Shown: positions 6,751 through 13,523, counted from the stretch's first letter. The stretch is DNA of 14,415 bases from an uncultured Clostridia bacterium (GCA_947629215.1 CANRCU010000028.1:1-14415), one strand, 5' to 3'. The notes: a model not told the origin generated them from the letters alone. Program-made: numbers and translations.

Positions 6751-6839
6751 ATTCAATAAAATCAAAACCGATATTGACAAGCTCATGATCGCCGTTGCCG
6801 ACAGGTTTGGGGCAGCGCCCCATTCAATAAAATCAAAAC
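6733..6839. repeat. Exact 36-bp direct repeat, 71 bases apart
   Basis: The sequence at 6733-6768 is repeated without a mismatch at 6804-6839. Each copy contains a GGGGCAGCGCCCC hairpin and the A/T-rich flank ending in ATCAAAAC. The first copy overlaps repeat B. The second is a truncated repeat unit (copy D) whose A/T flank provides the T tail of the operon terminator at 6839-6863. Confidence 0.8.
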
Positions 6840-6863
6840 TGCCGCAAACATCGCTTGCGGCAG
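6825..6863 (-). terminator. Terminator of the trmL-lepB-DUF1858 operon
   Basis: On the minus strand, CTGCCGCAA and TTGCGGCAG form a perfect 9-bp stem around a 7-nt loop (6839-6863). It is followed by TTTTGATTTTATTG. It begins 9 bases after the DUF1858 stop codon at 6873. Confidence 0.85.
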
Positions 6864-6872
6864 CCTGTCTTG

Positions 6873-7073
6873 TCAATTTTTTTCAAGATAATCATTCAAA
6901 GTTTTTACAACATCGTCGGTATCCATTCCGTGTACAAAGCACGCTTCGTCAAGAGATTCCCCCTGAGCCGACGGACAGCCTATACAATGCATACCGCAAG
7001 CCATAAGCACCCCCGCAAGATTAGGATTAACAGCTATAATATCGGCAATTATCATATCTTTTGTTATTTTCAT
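6873..7073 (-). CDS. DUF1858 small cysteine protein
   Basis: The 66-residue sequence matches the DUF1858 family, found alone or next to hybrid-cluster and redox proteins in anaerobes. The start MKITKDMIIADII is typical. The central CGMHCIGCP places C26, C30 and C33 together, and GESLDEAC adds C45. The paired cysteines suggest metal or disulfide redox chemistry, but no activity has been shown that I know of, and no redox partner is adjacent. ATG at 7073 follows AAAGGAAG. It is the last gene of the operon, 21 bases after the lepB stop, and a terminator follows directly. Confidence 0.85.
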   Translation of the reverse strand: MKITKDMIIADIIAVNPNLAGVLMACGMHCIGCPSAQGESLDEACFVHGMDTDDVVKTLNDYLEKN

Positions 7074-7094
7074 TTGTATCTTCCTTTCTTTTTG

Positions 7095-7715
7095 TTATTC
7101 TACAACACCGATCGCATTTAAAGGATAATACCGGAAAACCGCCTTACCCAATATCTTGTTTTCGGCAACGTACTTATTCTCCCATGCCCGCGAATCAAGC
7201 GAACAATTTCGGTTATCCCCGAGCATAAAATAGCAGCCGTCGGGAACAACATATGTTGCGTCGGGCGTTATCATTTCTTCGGCTTGAAAATCGGTCCTGA
7301 GCGGCTCTGTGCTGTCGTCTATATACACAAGCCCGTTTCTTATGTTCACCGTTTCGCCGGGCAGACCGATAATACGCTTTATATACAGCTTGCTTTCATC
7401 ATCGGGAAATCTGAACACAACAATATCATACCGCTCGGGTTTGTCAAACAGATAACTCAGACGGTTAGCTATAAGCCTGTCGCCCGTCATGACCGTGTTT
7501 TCCATAGATGCCGACGGCACTTTTGCATTAACTATAATGAATGTGGTTATTACAAACGCAAACAAGACCGCAAAAACTATTGTTTCGACCCAACTGATAA
7601 TTTCTTTTACGACAGCTTTTCGGAGGTCTTGGGGTTCGCTTTCCTCCGAAACGCTTTCCTCCGAAACGCTTTCCTCCGAAACGCTTTCCTCGTTTATCTT
7701 TTCTTCTTCCGACAT
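7095..7715 (-). CDS. lepB: Signal peptidase I
   Basis: This membrane serine-lysine protease (S26 family) removes signal peptides from exported proteins on the outer face of the membrane. The catalytic S70 lies in VPSASMENT right after one transmembrane helix (about 43-62). The general base K113 lies in YIKRIIGLPGE, and the GDNRN..DSR box is present near the C-terminus. The 206 residues fit the Gram-positive single-helix type. The cytoplasmic N-terminus is unusual: an acidic tail with ESVSE repeated three times (residues 10-25), encoded by a 15-bp tandem repeat. The start at 7715 lies 3 bases after the upstream stop, and GAGGAG within that gene's last codons is the ribosome site, so translation is coupled. 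The neighbouring exported membrane protein is a possible but unproven substrate. Confidence 0.95.
   Translation of the reverse strand: MSEEEKINEESVSEESVSEESVSEESEPQDLRKAVVKEIISWVETIVFAVLFAFVITTFIIVNAKVPSASMENTVMTGDRLIANRLSYLFDKPERYDIVVFRFPDDESKLYIKRIIGLPGETVNIRNGLVYIDDSTEPLRTDFQAEEMITPDATYVVPDGCYFMLGDNRNCSLDSRAWENKYVAENKILGKAVFRYYPLNAIGVVE
7637..7691. repeat. 15-bp tandem repeat inside lepB
   Basis: The unit CGCTTTCCTCCGAAA occurs three times exactly (7637-7651, 7652-7666, 7667-7681), followed by a partial fourth copy that diverges after 7691. The unit is a multiple of three, so copy changes alter the acidic N-terminal tail of signal peptidase by five residues without breaking the frame. Confidence 0.9.
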
Positions 7716-7718
7716 GAT

Positions 7719-8036
7719 TTACTCCTCTGTTTCCTCTGTTTCTTCTATCTCAACTTCAATACATTCCTCTTCGACAGCCTTCTTTTCCTTCAGCTTGTCT
7801 TTGATATTGCCGATGACTTCCGCAGATTTGTTCTTTATGCCTGCGGCAGCTTTCTTTACCTTGGGTTCGGCTTTTTCGGCAAAACCGACCGCCTTTGCCT
7901 TTACACCGTGGGCAAAATTATCTATCTTGCCGCCCGTTTCCGTCGCCGTTATGGCATTGAGCAGGGCAACAGCCTCGTCGGCGGTTATTTTGCCGTCATT
8001 CAGCATATTCAAAATAAGCATACGTTCTTCTTTCAT
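7719..8036 (-). CDS. Small SHOCT-like (YvlB N-terminal type) protein
   Basis: This 105-residue protein begins with MKEERMLILNMLNDGKITADEAVALLNAI, the short helical motif seen at the N-terminus of YvlB-like proteins and related to SHOCT domains, which often mediate oligomer or membrane-protein contacts. A Lys/Ala-rich helical middle (about 45-90) and a Glu/Thr tail ending EETEETEE follow. There is no transmembrane segment and none of the usual YvlB C-terminal adhesin-like beta domain, so it is a stand-alone form. ATG at 8036 follows AAAGGAG with a 9-base gap. A nearer ATG at 8044 is out of frame. The gene is tightly packed between the membrane protein and lepB. Function is unknown. Confidence 0.7.
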   Translation of the reverse strand: MKEERMLILNMLNDGKITADEAVALLNAITATETGGKIDNFAHGVKAKAVGFAEKAEPKVKKAAAGIKNKSAEVIGNIKDKLKEKKAVEEECIEVEIEETEETEE

Positions 8037-8063
8037 TTTGCATTACTCCTTTATAAATTTATT

Positions 8064-9269
8064 TCAATTATGGAAATTTATGATATAAACAGGCGGATCG
8101 TCATTATAAGCCAACATATTGGCTATTGCCTCCTCTGTTGAATCAACGGGGACGAACTCCATTTTATGCTCGTCATTCACCCTGCCCAGGAGCTTTGTAT
8201 CGCCAAACTCCATATAAGTGAAACCGTCTGCGCCGCAATCATACGTTGCGGGCAGCTCGTCTTTCTTGACCATACCAAGCTGCACAAGCGCCGTTTCATA
8301 CTTGCTGAAACCGTTTTGCAGCTCGCCGTGTTGGGCGATAACATACTTAGGCAAAAGCCCCAATTCCATTTTGGGGAATTTCATATTAACTTCTTTGCGC
8401 GGATCTTCGCTTTCTTCCAGTTTATCTATGGCTACTTTCCACTGACCGTCCTGCTTTGTCAACACATATTCTTTCACAATGCGTGTATCGCTCAGACTGC
8501 CCAATACGGCGCAGGCATAATTGTTGTCACAGGCAAGATGTTTTACATCAAAATCTTCGCCGAAACCTATTGCAGACATGATATTTTCAAATTCGGACTC
8601 GCCGCGTTTGGGCGTATGCACCTCGCCATGGGCAAAGCTGTAACTTAAAATCAGCTCTTCATACTCGCTTTTTTCAAGCATAGCGCCTTCGCTGTAAAAA
8701 TCGTTTGAAACAAAATATCCGTCTTTGCTGTTATATGCCGTAAAGACCTGCAATTTAGTGTCGTTTGCATCTATATTTTCGGCATATTTTGCGACATCGC
8801 TTGCGCAAACATAGATTATATCCGTATATTCGACAATATCTTCGCTCGCATCTACATACCCGTTTTTAACAAGGTCTTTTACGGTAACGTTATTTTTTGC
8901 CGTATCGTCATACAAAAAGCCGTATTCCGTGATAAAACTTGTTTTTTTGCTGTTTGAAGAAATATAATTAAGTATTTTTTCGTTGATATTTTCAAGTTCC
9001 GCTTTCATATCATCCGTAAGCACCGTATCGCTCAACCCGACAATTATCTCCTCGGTAACGGGTTCTTCCGTAACGGTCTCGGTTCCCTCCGTTTCTTCGT
9101 TTGTTGTTATCTCTGTTCCCTGTTCTTCGGGAACGAACTCGCTGCCGCCGCCTTTGTTTGAGATGCCGCTGTAAATTATACAGCCTACAACAACAGCGGC
9201 TGCTATACAGCCGATGACCACAAGCGCCGTCTGTACGCCCGCGCCTTTTTTCTTTTCTTTATTATCCAT
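8064..9269 (-). CDS. Membrane-anchored exported protein of unknown function
   Basis: I do not recognise this 401-residue protein. A short basic tail (NKEKKKG) precedes one transmembrane helix (about 12-34). A Gly/Ser and then Thr/Glu-rich linker (about 40-75, many TEE and ET steps) leads to a mixed alpha/beta region of some 320 residues, expected outside the cell. The helix has no clear signal peptidase site and the N-terminus no lipobox, so it is probably a tethered protein. The frame opens earlier at 9338, but the ATG at 9269 is preferred. It sits 16 bases after the upstream stop behind GGGGG, and the earlier start would overlap the upstream gene. The downstream gene starts 27 bases on. Its place just before lepB hints at an envelope role, which is inference. 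Confidence 0.75.
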   Translation of the reverse strand: MDNKEKKKGAGVQTALVVIGCIAAAVVVGCIIYSGISNKGGGSEFVPEEQGTEITTNEETEGTETVTEEPVTEEIIVGLSDTVLTDDMKAELENINEKILNYISSNSKKTSFITEYGFLYDDTAKNNVTVKDLVKNGYVDASEDIVEYTDIIYVCASDVAKYAENIDANDTKLQVFTAYNSKDGYFVSNDFYSEGAMLEKSEYEELILSYSFAHGEVHTPKRGESEFENIMSAIGFGEDFDVKHLACDNNYACAVLGSLSDTRIVKEYVLTKQDGQWKVAIDKLEESEDPRKEVNMKFPKMELGLLPKYVIAQHGELQNGFSKYETALVQLGMVKKDELPATYDCGADGFTYMEFGDTKLLGRVNDEHKMEFVPVDSTEEAIANMLAYNDDPPVYIINFHN

Positions 9270-9285
9270 TTTATTTTCCCCCGTT

Positions 9286-9699
9286 TCAGTCGGTATCCGA
9301 ATATTCCGACCGTTTATCGGCAATCGTTTCAAAAACATCTTTAAGCTCTGCGCTGTGCAGCTTCAGCACATTCTCAACGGTCGCCTGCGCATTTCCCTCA
9401 TCATAGGGCAAAGTCACAAGCCATACGGGATCGTAATCGTCGGTCATTTCCGTGACCTCGGCGCCCGTTTCCTCCAACGCCGTGGGGTCGTAGTAATCGT
9501 ATATTGCGTCATACTCCCAATCCTCAACATCACGCCCCGTCGAAAGCCGCAGATTCAAAGCCCTTTTTCCGTCGTTTTCCGTAACAAACAGATTTACCAT
9601 GTATTCGTCATTTTCGGAAAGAGTTATGCTCGAAAGCTCCTTCTCCAAAAAACCGGTTTTGCTGTTTTTAAGCATAATAACATAAATCGTTTCTTCCAT
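9286..9699 (-). CDS. Small acidic cytoplasmic protein, possibly DUF6762-like
   Basis: This 137-residue protein has no signal or membrane segment and is rich in Asp, Glu and Tyr. Recognisable stretches are LKNSKTGFLEKELSS near the N-terminus, the central TGRDVEDWEYDAIYDYYDP, and VWLVTLPY later. They recall a clostridial family of unknown function that I tentatively place as DUF6762. This assignment is from memory and is weak. The ATG at 9699 follows the trmL stop with one base between them (TGA C ATG), so translation is probably coupled to trmL. The next gene starts 16 bases after its stop. No catalytic motif is visible. Confidence 0.65.
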   Translation of the reverse strand: MEETIYVIMLKNSKTGFLEKELSSITLSENDEYMVNLFVTENDGKRALNLRLSTGRDVEDWEYDAIYDYYDPTALEETGAEVTEMTDDYDPVWLVTLPYDEGNAQATVENVLKLHSAELKDVFETIADKRSEYSDTD

Positions 9700-9700
9700 G

Positions 9701-10198
9701 TCAGACCTCGTCCCAACTGTGCCTGTGCAGTTCGCCTTTCAGATTAAAATTTTCAAACCCCTGCTGCCTCAATGCCTCATACAGCACTATGGCGACCGAG
9801 TTTGAAAGATTAAGGCTCCTGTATTCCCCTATCATGGGTATGCGCACACAATTTTCTTTATATTTAAGAAGTATTTCTTCGGGTATCCCGCTGCCCTCGC
9901 TGCCGAACATTATAAAATCATCCGCCTTATACGACATTTCACAATAAGTCTTTCTTGCCTTTGTGGTCGCCATTATAATGCGTGCATTCGGGTTTTGCCG
10001 AATAAAATCTTCAAAGCTGTCATAATAGTATACCCCAAGATCTTGCCAATAATCCAGACCGGCACGTTTTAATGCTCTGTCGTCCACGCTGAAGCCAAGC
10101 GGCCTTATGAGATGCAAAGCGCTGCCTGTGGCGACGCATGTCCTGCCTATATTGCCTGTATTTTGCGGTATTTCCGGCTGATGCAACACTATATTCAT
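9701..10198 (-). CDS. trmL: tRNA (cytidine/uridine(34)-2'-O)-methyltransferase TrmL
   Basis: TrmL methylates the 2'-OH of the wobble nucleotide of tRNA-Leu isoacceptors with S-adenosylmethionine. The 165 residues make the minimal SPOUT enzyme, which forms a trefoil knot. All three family motifs are visible: PEIPQNTGNIGRTC (8-21), FGSEGSGIPEEIL (98-110) and IPM..EYRSLNLSNSVAIVLYEA (from 120). N13, R19, E101, S128 and N133 are the usual conserved positions. ATG at 10198 follows a weak AGGT site, but the protein starts at the normal family position. It is the first gene of a six-gene operon and has its own promoter. The leader also lies divergent to a tRNA gene, though that tRNA is serine and not its substrate. 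Confidence 0.95.
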   Translation of the reverse strand: MNIVLHQPEIPQNTGNIGRTCVATGSALHLIRPLGFSVDDRALKRAGLDYWQDLGVYYYDSFEDFIRQNPNARIIMATTKARKTYCEMSYKADDFIMFGSEGSGIPEEILLKYKENCVRIPMIGEYRSLNLSNSVAIVLYEALRQQGFENFNLKGELHRHSWDEV

Positions 10199-10257
10199 AT
10201 CACGTTACCTGTTTTTCTGTGTCAATGATACATATTTTCCCATTGTTATGATTTATA

Positions 10258-10286
10258 ATTTTATCACATTTTATTATGTGTTTCAA
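10258..10286 (-). promoter_or_regulatory. Promoter of the trmL-lepB operon
   Basis: On the minus strand TTGAAA (10281-10286) and TAAAAT (10258-10263) are separated by 17 bases. The spacer contains the inverted repeat CACAT-N6-ATGTG (10265-10280), a possible operator overlapping the promoter. The leader to ATG at 10198 is about 53 nt. Confidence 0.7.
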
Positions 10287-10297
10287 GTATTTTATTG

Positions 10298-10326
10298 TTG
10301 ACTTTATTAAATTTATGTGATATTAT
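10298..10326 (+). promoter_or_regulatory. Promoter of tRNA-Ser
   Basis: TTGACT (10298-10303) and TATTAT (10321-10326) are separated by 17 bases, with transcription expected near 10333, about 25 bases before the tRNA. The -35 boxes of this and the trmL promoter lie only 11 bases apart, back to back. Confidence 0.7.
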
Positions 10327-10357
10327 TAATAAGCGGTCATTGTATCGTATGCATTGC

Positions 10358-10448
10358 GGAGAGTTATCGAAGTGGTCATAACGAGCTCGACTCGAAATCG
10401 AGTTGTCGGTTAATAGCCGGCACGTGGGTTCAAATCCCACACTCTCCG
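10358..10448 (+). tRNA. tRNA-Ser (anticodon CGA)
   Basis: The full cloverleaf can be drawn. The acceptor stem GGAGAGT pairs with ACTCTCC (10441-10447), with discriminator G at 10448. The anticodon stem CTCGA/TCGAG (10386-10402) encloses the loop CTCGAAA with anticodon CGA at 10393-10395, reading UCG. A long variable arm is typical of serine tRNAs, and the T arm is GTGGG-TTCAAAT-CCCAC. CCA is not encoded. It has its own promoter upstream and a terminator directly downstream. Confidence 0.97.
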
Positions 10449-10456
10449 TTATAAAC

Positions 10457-10492
10457 AAAAGCCCCGATGTTATATGTCATCGGGGTTTTTGT
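10457..10492. terminator. Bidirectional terminator after tRNA-Ser
   Basis: CCCCGATG (10462-10469) pairs with CATCGGGG (10478-10485) around an 8-nt loop, with AAAA before and TTTTTG after. On the plus strand it ends the tRNA transcript. On the minus strand the A-run becomes a T tail that can stop transcription from the glycosyltransferase cassette ending at 10566. Confidence 0.85.
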
Positions 10493-10565
10493 TATTATAA
10501 TTCTTATCTTGAAATCGGATATTCATACTGCGCATACTCATGACCGATATTCCTCAAAATCAAAA

Positions 10566-12326
10566 CTAATTTGTTGCGGCCTCACTGTTGATCATCTTGT
10601 GATTCGGTTCTTCAAATTCATAAAGCACTATATGATGATCTGCAATCATTGCCTCCGAGCGACAATAAACGGTCTGACAGTCCGACATATCAATAAAGTA
10701 TTTTAATACACTGTCAGCGCCCTCACTGCTTCCTTCTGCCTCCGCTTCATCAATGATCACCCAAAAACTATCCTCGTCATCCATAAACTTACGGTATATG
10801 TCAGAATTTTTTTTACTCTTATATTGCTTATAATCCCGCAAGGTATAGAATACCACGTCGGCATTTTCAAGCATTAAACAATAGTTCACCATAAGACGTA
10901 TATCCGAGCCTACCACAATAACATCTTTTCCTGCAAGCTGCCTGCCTATATCATTTCCTTCTTCGTGTGTAACATACATATTTATACGTGTACCCATACA
11001 CGAATAAATGCATGATGCGCATACACCCGTACAGACAACAACAGCGTAAATAGCGCATAAAACCTTATTCCGTTTTACACTTTTTCCCAATCGGTAAAGT
11101 ATATATAAGACCACACCCACCATAAACGGCATGATAATAAAAAAATACCTGTCGATACTGTCACCGACCGTTTTATATGATGTATTCTTTGTCATATACA
11201 AAAAATACATAAGCGAAGCCGTAAAAATACAAAATAAGCTCTGATCCTTGCCCGAAAAATAACGCTTTATCCTGTTTGCGGTCGAAACAAAGAAGCGTTT
11301 TGTATACCCCTCGTTTCTGAACACAACAGAAACCGTAGCAATGATCAACGCAAACAGCACCGGCATCAATACCGCAATAATGACCGTCAAATTTGATTCC
11401 TTAGGCATCTTTATCCCCGTAAGATCGGCCAATATATTCATAAAAAACAGATGCAGCCTATACAAAAATCCTTGTGAACGCAAATCATAAGGCAGCGTGT
11501 TGTGAAAAACATTATCAAACGAGGACGGAAATATCACAAAAGCCGCCAATATTGCCAGCAGCACCGAAAACCCACTCAAAAACATGATTTTAAAACGTTT
11601 TTTTAACAATAATATAAGGCAATTCAGACCTGTAAAGAAAAAAGCAAAACAGGCAAACAGATAATGCGTCATAAATCCCAAAAACGTGATTACCGTCAAA
11701 AGCGGAAGATACACTGTACGCTCGCTTTTGATATAACGTATCATAAAAAAAACATACATCATCAAAAATGCGTTCAGCAGCGTATACATCCTTATAAATA
11801 CAATATGAAATATACCGCCCAGGCAAAAGCCCCAGAATGCGCATATCATCAAGCTAAGCGGTTTCGACCCGCTTATTTCCCGAAATATCAGATACAGAAA
11901 TATCTGTTCAATGACAAACGCCACGCAGTTTATCGAAAATCCCCACCACCACGAAAACTGTTCCGGAAACAACGAAGATATAGTATGCAGCAAAAGATAA
12001 TATACCGGCGGTGTCGTATCCTTTGCCGAATTGCTCAACACGGAATCATACCTGAAAGCCGTATCCTTATTTGTGCAAATATAATATTTAAAATCCGACC
12101 CGTGCATCATCTTGTTAAAATTATTCCATTCTTTCGAATCAAGACTGTTGCCTATCAAAAAAGGTCTGTAATAGCTGTTTGCTATGCCGTATGTAAAATA
12201 TTCATCCTGGATAAATTTATTTTTATAAGAAAAATGTCCTGCCCCCGACAAAAGTTGCAAAATTATGATCACTGCCAAAAGGCATACGCTTATATGGCGC
12301 GGGATCTGTTTTTTATTCTTTTCCAT
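10566..12326 (-). CDS. GT-C fold (GT39/ArnT-like) membrane glycosyltransferase
   Basis: This 586-residue membrane protein has about 11 hydrophobic helices and a soluble C-terminal part of roughly 140 residues. GT-C enzymes transfer a sugar from a polyprenyl-phosphate donor to an acceptor outside the membrane. Family hints are an acidic pair in the first outer loop (QDEYFTYG, D41-E42), a TPPVYYLLLH segment beginning a helix, and IRMYTLLNAFLMM, the R-x-Y helix common in GT39/COG5305 proteins. The ATG at 12326 is preferred over the one 6 bases upstream because AGGGAG lies 7 bases before it and only 1 base before the other. It overlaps the end of the upstream GT2 gene by 14 bases, so the two are translationally coupled. 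Acceptor and sugar cannot be read from sequence. Confidence 0.8.
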   Translation of the reverse strand: MEKNKKQIPRHISVCLLAVIIILQLLSGAGHFSYKNKFIQDEYFTYGIANSYYRPFLIGNSLDSKEWNNFNKMMHGSDFKYYICTNKDTAFRYDSVLSNSAKDTTPPVYYLLLHTISSLFPEQFSWWWGFSINCVAFVIEQIFLYLIFREISGSKPLSLMICAFWGFCLGGIFHIVFIRMYTLLNAFLMMYVFFMIRYIKSERTVYLPLLTVITFLGFMTHYLFACFAFFFTGLNCLILLLKKRFKIMFLSGFSVLLAILAAFVIFPSSFDNVFHNTLPYDLRSQGFLYRLHLFFMNILADLTGIKMPKESNLTVIIAVLMPVLFALIIATVSVVFRNEGYTKRFFVSTANRIKRYFSGKDQSLFCIFTASLMYFLYMTKNTSYKTVGDSIDRYFFIIMPFMVGVVLYILYRLGKSVKRNKVLCAIYAVVVCTGVCASCIYSCMGTRINMYVTHEEGNDIGRQLAGKDVIVVGSDIRLMVNYCLMLENADVVFYTLRDYKQYKSKKNSDIYRKFMDDEDSFWVIIDEAEAEGSSEGADSVLKYFIDMSDCQTVYCRSEAMIADHHIVLYEFEEPNHKMINSEAATN

Positions 12327-13098
12327 TTTCATTCTCCCTATACTTTTTCAGTGTTAACCGCAGTTTGACCGCCAGATACAGGCTGTCCGAAGCGGTACGT
12401 ATTATTTTTATTTTGCTTGCGCCCTTTTTCATATCGTATCTCAGCACAAACGGCACTTCGTCAAAAACAGCACCGACCCTGTCAAGTTTATAAAGCGCCT
12501 CCATCATACACGAAAAATTCTTTGTTTTTATAAATCCTTCCCCGTATACCTCGTCTGCTTTTTTTATAATGCCGTATTTATAAATACGGTAACCGCAGGT
12601 ATAGTCATTCACATTTTTCACACCGAGTATGATTTTATATACAAGCTTTGCGCAGTCACTCAAAAACAGCCTGTTTTTCGGCACGCCTATGACCTCTGCG
12701 CCCGGTCGGTAACGCGAGGCGATAACACAGTCCGCCCCTGCCTCGGCTTTTTTTATCATATCACAGCAATATTTGGGATCGTGCGTATTATCTCCGTCCA
12801 TAAGAGCGCAAAGATCGCCCTCCTTGCCGTTACGCAAAAAGAGAGCAAAAGCCGATCTCAGCCCACCGCCAAGGTTTCTGTTTTTCTTGTGGGTAAACAG
12901 AAAAACGCAGGGATATTCTTTTGCATACCTCTCCGCCGTCACGCCCGTGCCGTCGGTACTTTTGTCGTCAATGACCGTAACTATAAGTTTATAGCCCAAC
13001 TCTTTCAGGTTTTCTTCCTGCCCGAGCCATTTTTCTATCAAAGCGCCGATATTTTCTTCCTCATTATAACAAGGTAAATAAACAAATAAATTCTTCAT
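12313..13098 (-). CDS. GT2 polyprenyl-phosphate glycosyltransferase (DPM1-like)
   Basis: This 261-residue GT-A fold enzyme moves a sugar from a nucleotide donor to a lipid phosphate at the inner membrane face. Visible motifs are YLPCYNEEENI (7-17), VIDDKSTDGT (42-51) for the nucleotide, NRNLGGGLRSAF (73-84) and the metal-binding MDGD (D101-x-D103). The later SRYRPGA and YTCGYRIYK match dolichol-phosphate-mannose synthase relatives. Unlike GtrB-type enzymes it has no C-terminal transmembrane helices and ends in an amphipathic basic stretch. The start at 13098 is chosen because AAGGA stands 9 bases before it. An ATG at 13107 would directly touch the ribosome site. It lies 14 bases after the GtrA-like gene, which could provide the membrane part. 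Confidence 0.88.
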   Translation of the reverse strand: MKNLFVYLPCYNEEENIGALIEKWLGQEENLKELGYKLIVTVIDDKSTDGTGVTAERYAKEYPCVFLFTHKKNRNLGGGLRSAFALFLRNGKEGDLCALMDGDNTHDPKYCCDMIKKAEAGADCVIASRYRPGAEVIGVPKNRLFLSDCAKLVYKIILGVKNVNDYTCGYRIYKYGIIKKADEVYGEGFIKTKNFSCMMEALYKLDRVGAVFDEVPFVLRYDMKKGASKIKIIRTASDSLYLAVKLRLTLKKYRENENGKE

Positions 13099-13112
13099 TT
13101 TGCACATTCCTT

Positions 13113-13523
13113 CTATATTTTTGAATAGAGATACTTCCTTATATTATACATAACAACAAACGATATACCGACAGACAGCATCTTTGCGGCGGCATATCCA
13201 AGCATGGTGTTCATAGCAGCCGAAAAACCGCCGTATTCAAGACCTATAAACACAAAGTTTTGTATTGCCAGACCCATAAAAAAAGTTACCGTATATACCA
13301 CACCCGACTTTATACCGACACGCCTTGCAAAAACTTTTTTTGTAACAAAAAAGAAGTGAAAAAAAGCGCTTGATATAACACTCACGGTATTCGCAAGCAC
13401 CACGTTTGCCGCAAATAAGGCAACCAGCGCATACCCTATCACAAATTCCACAAACATCGAAACTATCGATATGAGAATATAAAGTATGCTTTTTTTGTAT
13501 TTTATCAGAATATCTCTCAACAT
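13113..13523 (-). CDS. GtrA-like family membrane protein
   Basis: This 136-residue protein has four transmembrane helices (about 12-33, 36-57, 71-95, 108-130), the layout of the GtrA family (PF04138). Members are thought to help move polyprenyl-phosphate-linked sugars across the membrane or to anchor partner glycosyltransferases. Family-like features are a Lys-rich start before helix 1 (IKYKKSILYIL), a second helix ending in SAFFHFFFVTKKVF with its basic loop, and a final helix followed by NIRKYLYSK. ATG at 13523 follows GGGAT. It is the first gene of the cassette, with a consensus promoter about 40 bases upstream and the GT2 gene immediately after. The sugar is unknown. Confidence 0.85.
   Translation of the reverse strand: MLRDILIKYKKSILYILISIVSMFVEFVIGYALVALFAANVVLANTVSVISSAFFHFFFVTKKVFARRVGIKSGVVYTVTFFMGLAIQNFVFIGLEYGGFSAAMNTMLGYAAAKMLSVGISFVVMYNIRKYLYSKI

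Larger units (their letters stand above)
6264..6838. other. Gene-free stretch holding a palindromic repeat island
   Basis: About 575 bases carry no open frame with a ribosome site and codon pattern of a real gene. Apart from the promoter at 6299-6327, the stretch is mostly repeats of one palindromic family in both orientations (separate entries) plus A/T-rich spacers. Short open frames crossing it, such as one from 6785 on the plus strand, are chance frames running into the antisense of the DUF1858 gene. Confidence 0.7.

Noticed and set aside
6769..6803. 35-base segment between the direct repeats that reads as a plausible peptide in both directions
   Set aside because: It is too short to support a gene remnant, and the open frames over it depend on repeat sequence.
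6264..6838. Possible tmRNA (ssrA) or CRISPR array in the repeat-rich gap
   Set aside because: There is no tRNA-like ends pairing with a tag frame. Repeats are few, in both orientations and irregularly spaced, unlike a CRISPR array.
7284..8141. Long plus-strand open frames (285 and 199 residues) across lepB and the SHOCT-like gene
   Set aside because: They are mirror images of well-supported minus-strand genes. Their repeats (FLRNA, SSETL) are just the lepB 15-bp repeat read backwards.
10264..10458. 64-residue open frame on the minus strand covering tRNA-Ser (contains VGFEPTCRL)
   Set aside because: It is the antisense of the tRNA gene. The GFEPTCR-like stretch comes from the T arm and is a well-known false gene. 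There is no ribosome site.
11664..12368. 234-residue plus-strand frame opposite the GT-C gene
   Set aside because: Its composition is basic and low in family-like motifs. The opposite strand encodes a clear membrane glycosyltransferase with coupled neighbours.
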